A DNA stretch of 64,000 nucleotides, taken from NCBI RefSeq assembly GCF_016107395.1, contig NZ_JAAIKO010000032.1, positions 1 to 64,000 on the forward strand, given 5' to 3'. The notes under the pieces were generated by a model. It searched no databases. It was not told the DNA's origin and saw only the letters and a program-made list of their open reading frames with translations. Shown here piece by piece: positions 62,630 through 64,000 of this stretch; positions within the stretch are counted from its first letter, which is position 1, and the number at the start of each line of letters is the position of its first letter. The DNA is from Streptomyces fildesensis (lineage in GTDB: Bacteria > Actinomycetota > Actinomycetes > Streptomycetales > Streptomycetaceae). The position numbers and the translations under genes were made by a program.

Positions 62630-63787
62630 GTGTCCGACGCTGCAAGACACACAACGGGGCGCGTGCTGATCGCCGCCGACAAGTTCAAGGGTTCGCTGAC
62701 CGCGGTGCAAGTCGCCGAGCACGTCACGGCCGGCCTGCTGCACGTGGTGCCGGGGCTGACGGTCGAGTCGCTGCCGGTCGCCGACGGCGGTGACGGCACC
62801 GTCGACGCGGCGGTCGCGGCCGGCTTCGAGCGCCGTGAGCTCCAGGTGACCGGGCCGCTGGGCGAGCCCGTGACCGCCACGTACGCCGTACGTGACACCA
62901 CCGCCGTGGTCGAGATGGCCGAGGCCTCCGGCCTGCGGCACCTGCCGGAGGGCGTCTTCGCGCCGCTCACGGCCACCACCCACGGCACCGGCGAGCTGCT
63001 GCGCGCCGCGCTGGACGACGGTGCGCGCACCATCGTGCTCGGCGTCGGCGGCAGCGCCACCAACGACGGCGGGGCCGGCATGCTCGTCGCGCTCGGGGCC
63101 CGTCTGCTCGACGCGGACGGAGCGCCGGTCGGTCCCGGCGGCGGGGCGCTGGCCGCCCTCGCCACCGCGGACCTCTCCGGGCTCGACCCGCGGCTGGCCG
63201 ACACCGAGGTGGTGCTCGCCAGCGACGTCGACAACCCGCTGCTCGGCCCGAAGGGCGCCGCGGCCGTCTACGGTCCGCAGAAGGGCGCCACCGAGCAGGA
63301 CGTGGCCACCCTCGACGCCGCCCTCGGACGGTTCGTCGAGGTGCTCACCGAGGCCCGTGGCTCCGCCGCGGCGAATGCCGCGGAGGCACCGGGCGCCGGC
63401 GCCGCGGGCGGTATCGGCTATGGAGCGCTCGTCGGACTCGACGCCGCCTTCCGGCCCGGTATCGACGTCATGCTCGACGTCCTCGGCTTCGCCGAGGCGC
63501 TGGACCGCGCCGACCTGGTGATCACCGGGGAGGGCTCGCTCGACGAGCAGACCCTGCACGGCAAGGCCCCGGTCGGCGTCGCGCAGGCCGCCCGCGCCCG
63601 CAACATCGACGTCGTCGCCGTCTGCGGCCGGCTCGCCCTGGCCCCCGGCGCTCTCGGCGGAGCCGGCATCCGCCGCGCCTACGCCCTGACCGACATCGAG
63701 CCGGACCCGGCCGTCTGCATGGCACAGGCCGGCCCCCTCCTGGAGCGCGTCGCCCAGGCCCTGGCCCGGGACTTCCTGGCGCCGTAA
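62630..63787 (+). CDS. Glycerate kinase
   Basis: A 385-residue glycerate 2- or 3-kinase of the GckA/GarK family. Conserved blocks are IAADKFKGSLTA (about 15-26), VADGGDGTVDA, GVGGSATNDGGAGM, ASDVDNPLLGPKGAA and ITGEGSLDEQTLHGKAP. GTG 62630 is preceded by GGGGAGT about 5 bases away. It phosphorylates glycerate for entry to glycolysis. It is followed by a strong terminator. Confidence 0.93.
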   Translation: MSDAARHTTGRVLIAADKFKGSLTAVQVAEHVTAGLLHVVPGLTVESLPVADGGDGTVDAAVAAGFERRELQVTGPLGEPVTATYAVRDTTAVVEMAEASGLRHLPEGVFAPLTATTHGTGELLRAALDDGARTIVLGVGGSATNDGGAGMLVALGARLLDADGAPVGPGGGALAALATADLSGLDPRLADTEVVLASDVDNPLLGPKGAAAVYGPQKGATEQDVATLDAALGRFVEVLTEARGSAAANAAEAPGAGAAGGIGYGALVGLDAAFRPGIDVMLDVLGFAEALDRADLVITGEGSLDEQTLHGKAPVGVAQAARARNIDVVAVCGRLALAPGALGGAGIRRAYALTDIEPDPAVCMAQAGPLLERVAQALARDFLAP

Positions 63788-63798
63788 CGCAACGCGGC

Positions 63799-63832
63799 AA
63801 GGGCGGGCCGGAAAACCTCCGGCCCGCCCTTA
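63799..63832 (+). terminator. Terminator after glycerate kinase
   Basis: AAGGGCGGGCCGGA pairs with TCCGGCCCGCCCTT around AAAACC-type loop bases, ending in TTA. It lies about 12 bases after the stop codon. Confidence 0.85.
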
Positions 63833-63891
63833 CTGCTGTCCGCCCCTCAGCCGCGCAGCTGGACGGCGGAGAACCATGGGCGAGGAACGCG

Positions 63892-63923
63892 AAGGGCCCC
63901 GGGCGGATCGCCCGGGGCCCTTC
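63892..63923 (-). terminator. Terminator for the following minus-strand gene
   Basis: GAAGGGCCCCGGGC pairs with GCCCGGGGCCCTTC around GGAT. It lies about 33 bases downstream of the stop codon of the minus-strand gene at the window edge and faces the glycerate-kinase terminator. Confidence 0.8.
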
Positions 63924-63955
63924 GTTGCTGTGCCGCGCGCTCGGCGGCGGCGCCG

Positions 63956-64000
63956 TCACTGCTCGGCGCGTGCCTCACGGCGGTTGTTACGGAACGTGTT
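63956..64000 (-). CDS. C-terminal end of a minus-strand gene (partial)
   Basis: The window ends inside an open frame whose last residues read NTFRNNRREARAEQ before a TGA at 63956-63958. The charged tail and following strong terminator support a real gene end. Nothing about function can be said. Confidence 0.5.
   Translation of the reverse strand, partial: NTFRNNRREARAEQ

Noticed and set aside
63522..63955. Minus-strand open frame across glycerate kinase and both terminators
   Set aside because: It runs through the terminator stems and the glycerate kinase gene; the translated sequence is low complexity. Only the last codons beyond 63955, in another frame, look like a real gene end.

Overview
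This 64 kb window reads as chromosomal DNA of a Streptomyces or a close relative (Streptomycetaceae). The evidence is very high GC throughout, GTG and TTG starts beside ATG, many 4-base ATGA stop/start overlaps, a WhiJ/DUF397/RsbW-like developmental module, F420- and mycothiol-type enzymes, a secreted RNase Sa homologue and many exported hydrolases and lipoproteins. The only in-frame TTA (leucine) codon I found lies in the developmental ATPase gene, which fits bldA-type control. I saw no phage, transposase, CRISPR, rRNA or tRNA.

Layout. 1-3.6 kb: the 3' end of an allantoicase gene, a membrane protein, a gene-free stretch carrying a large imperfect inverted repeat, the WhiJ-like module, and a 36-base tandem repeat between converging genes. 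3.6-9.6 kb: a GH1 beta-glucosidase with a CUT1 sugar ABC importer, divergent from a ROK repressor; an 11-base-period repeat array lies between them. 9.7-16.9 kb: an AIM24-like protein, a secreted guanyl ribonuclease, a KDPG-type aldolase, a P450, an EPSP-synthase paralogue with altered active-site loop, an M20 amidohydrolase and an arylamine N-acetyltransferase. 17.0-30.4 kb: a myo-inositol unit. Six catabolic genes on the minus strand (iolG to iolD, every junction an ATGA overlap) diverge from a GntR regulator, followed by a CUT2 importer with two tandem binding proteins, a ROK kinase and a small membrane-anchored protein. TGTCYGKACA palindromes in both control regions suggest the GntR protein controls both halves.

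30.5-47 kb: a fused PcaL, an MBL-fold hydrolase, exonuclease III, small conserved proteins, a gluABCD-type glutamate importer, divergent exported hydrolases around TTAC/GTAA palindromes, a ZIP-type metal transporter, a secreted gamma-glutamyltransferase, and a lipoprotein made only of a SecD P1-like domain. 47.4-54 kb: an apparent reductive pyrimidine (or hydantoin) catabolic operon with beta-ureidopropionase, class III aminotransferase, dihydropyrimidinase and NCS1 permease. It has no dihydropyrimidine dehydrogenase but contains an LLM-family, probably F420-dependent, oxidoreductase. An inositol-monophosphatase-like and an FAD oxidoreductase gene follow closely.

54-64 kb: a sirtuin, a DinB/maleylpyruvate-isomerase-like protein, a nucleotidyltransferase, an SCP2 protein behind a double TTAC-N6-GTAA palindrome, two NUDIX proteins, a cytoplasmic gamma-glutamyltransferase-family protein, two decayed or frameshifted genes (a GNAT acetyltransferase and a TPR fragment), glycerate kinase, two strong terminators, and the last codons of a minus-strand gene.

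The strongest leads are the candidate F420-linked pyrimidine pathway, the 11-base operator-like array, the shared TTAC-N6-GTAA sites at two lipid-related loci, the TTA codon in the WhiJ module, the EPSP-synthase variant, and the large inverted and tandem repeats in intergenic DNA.
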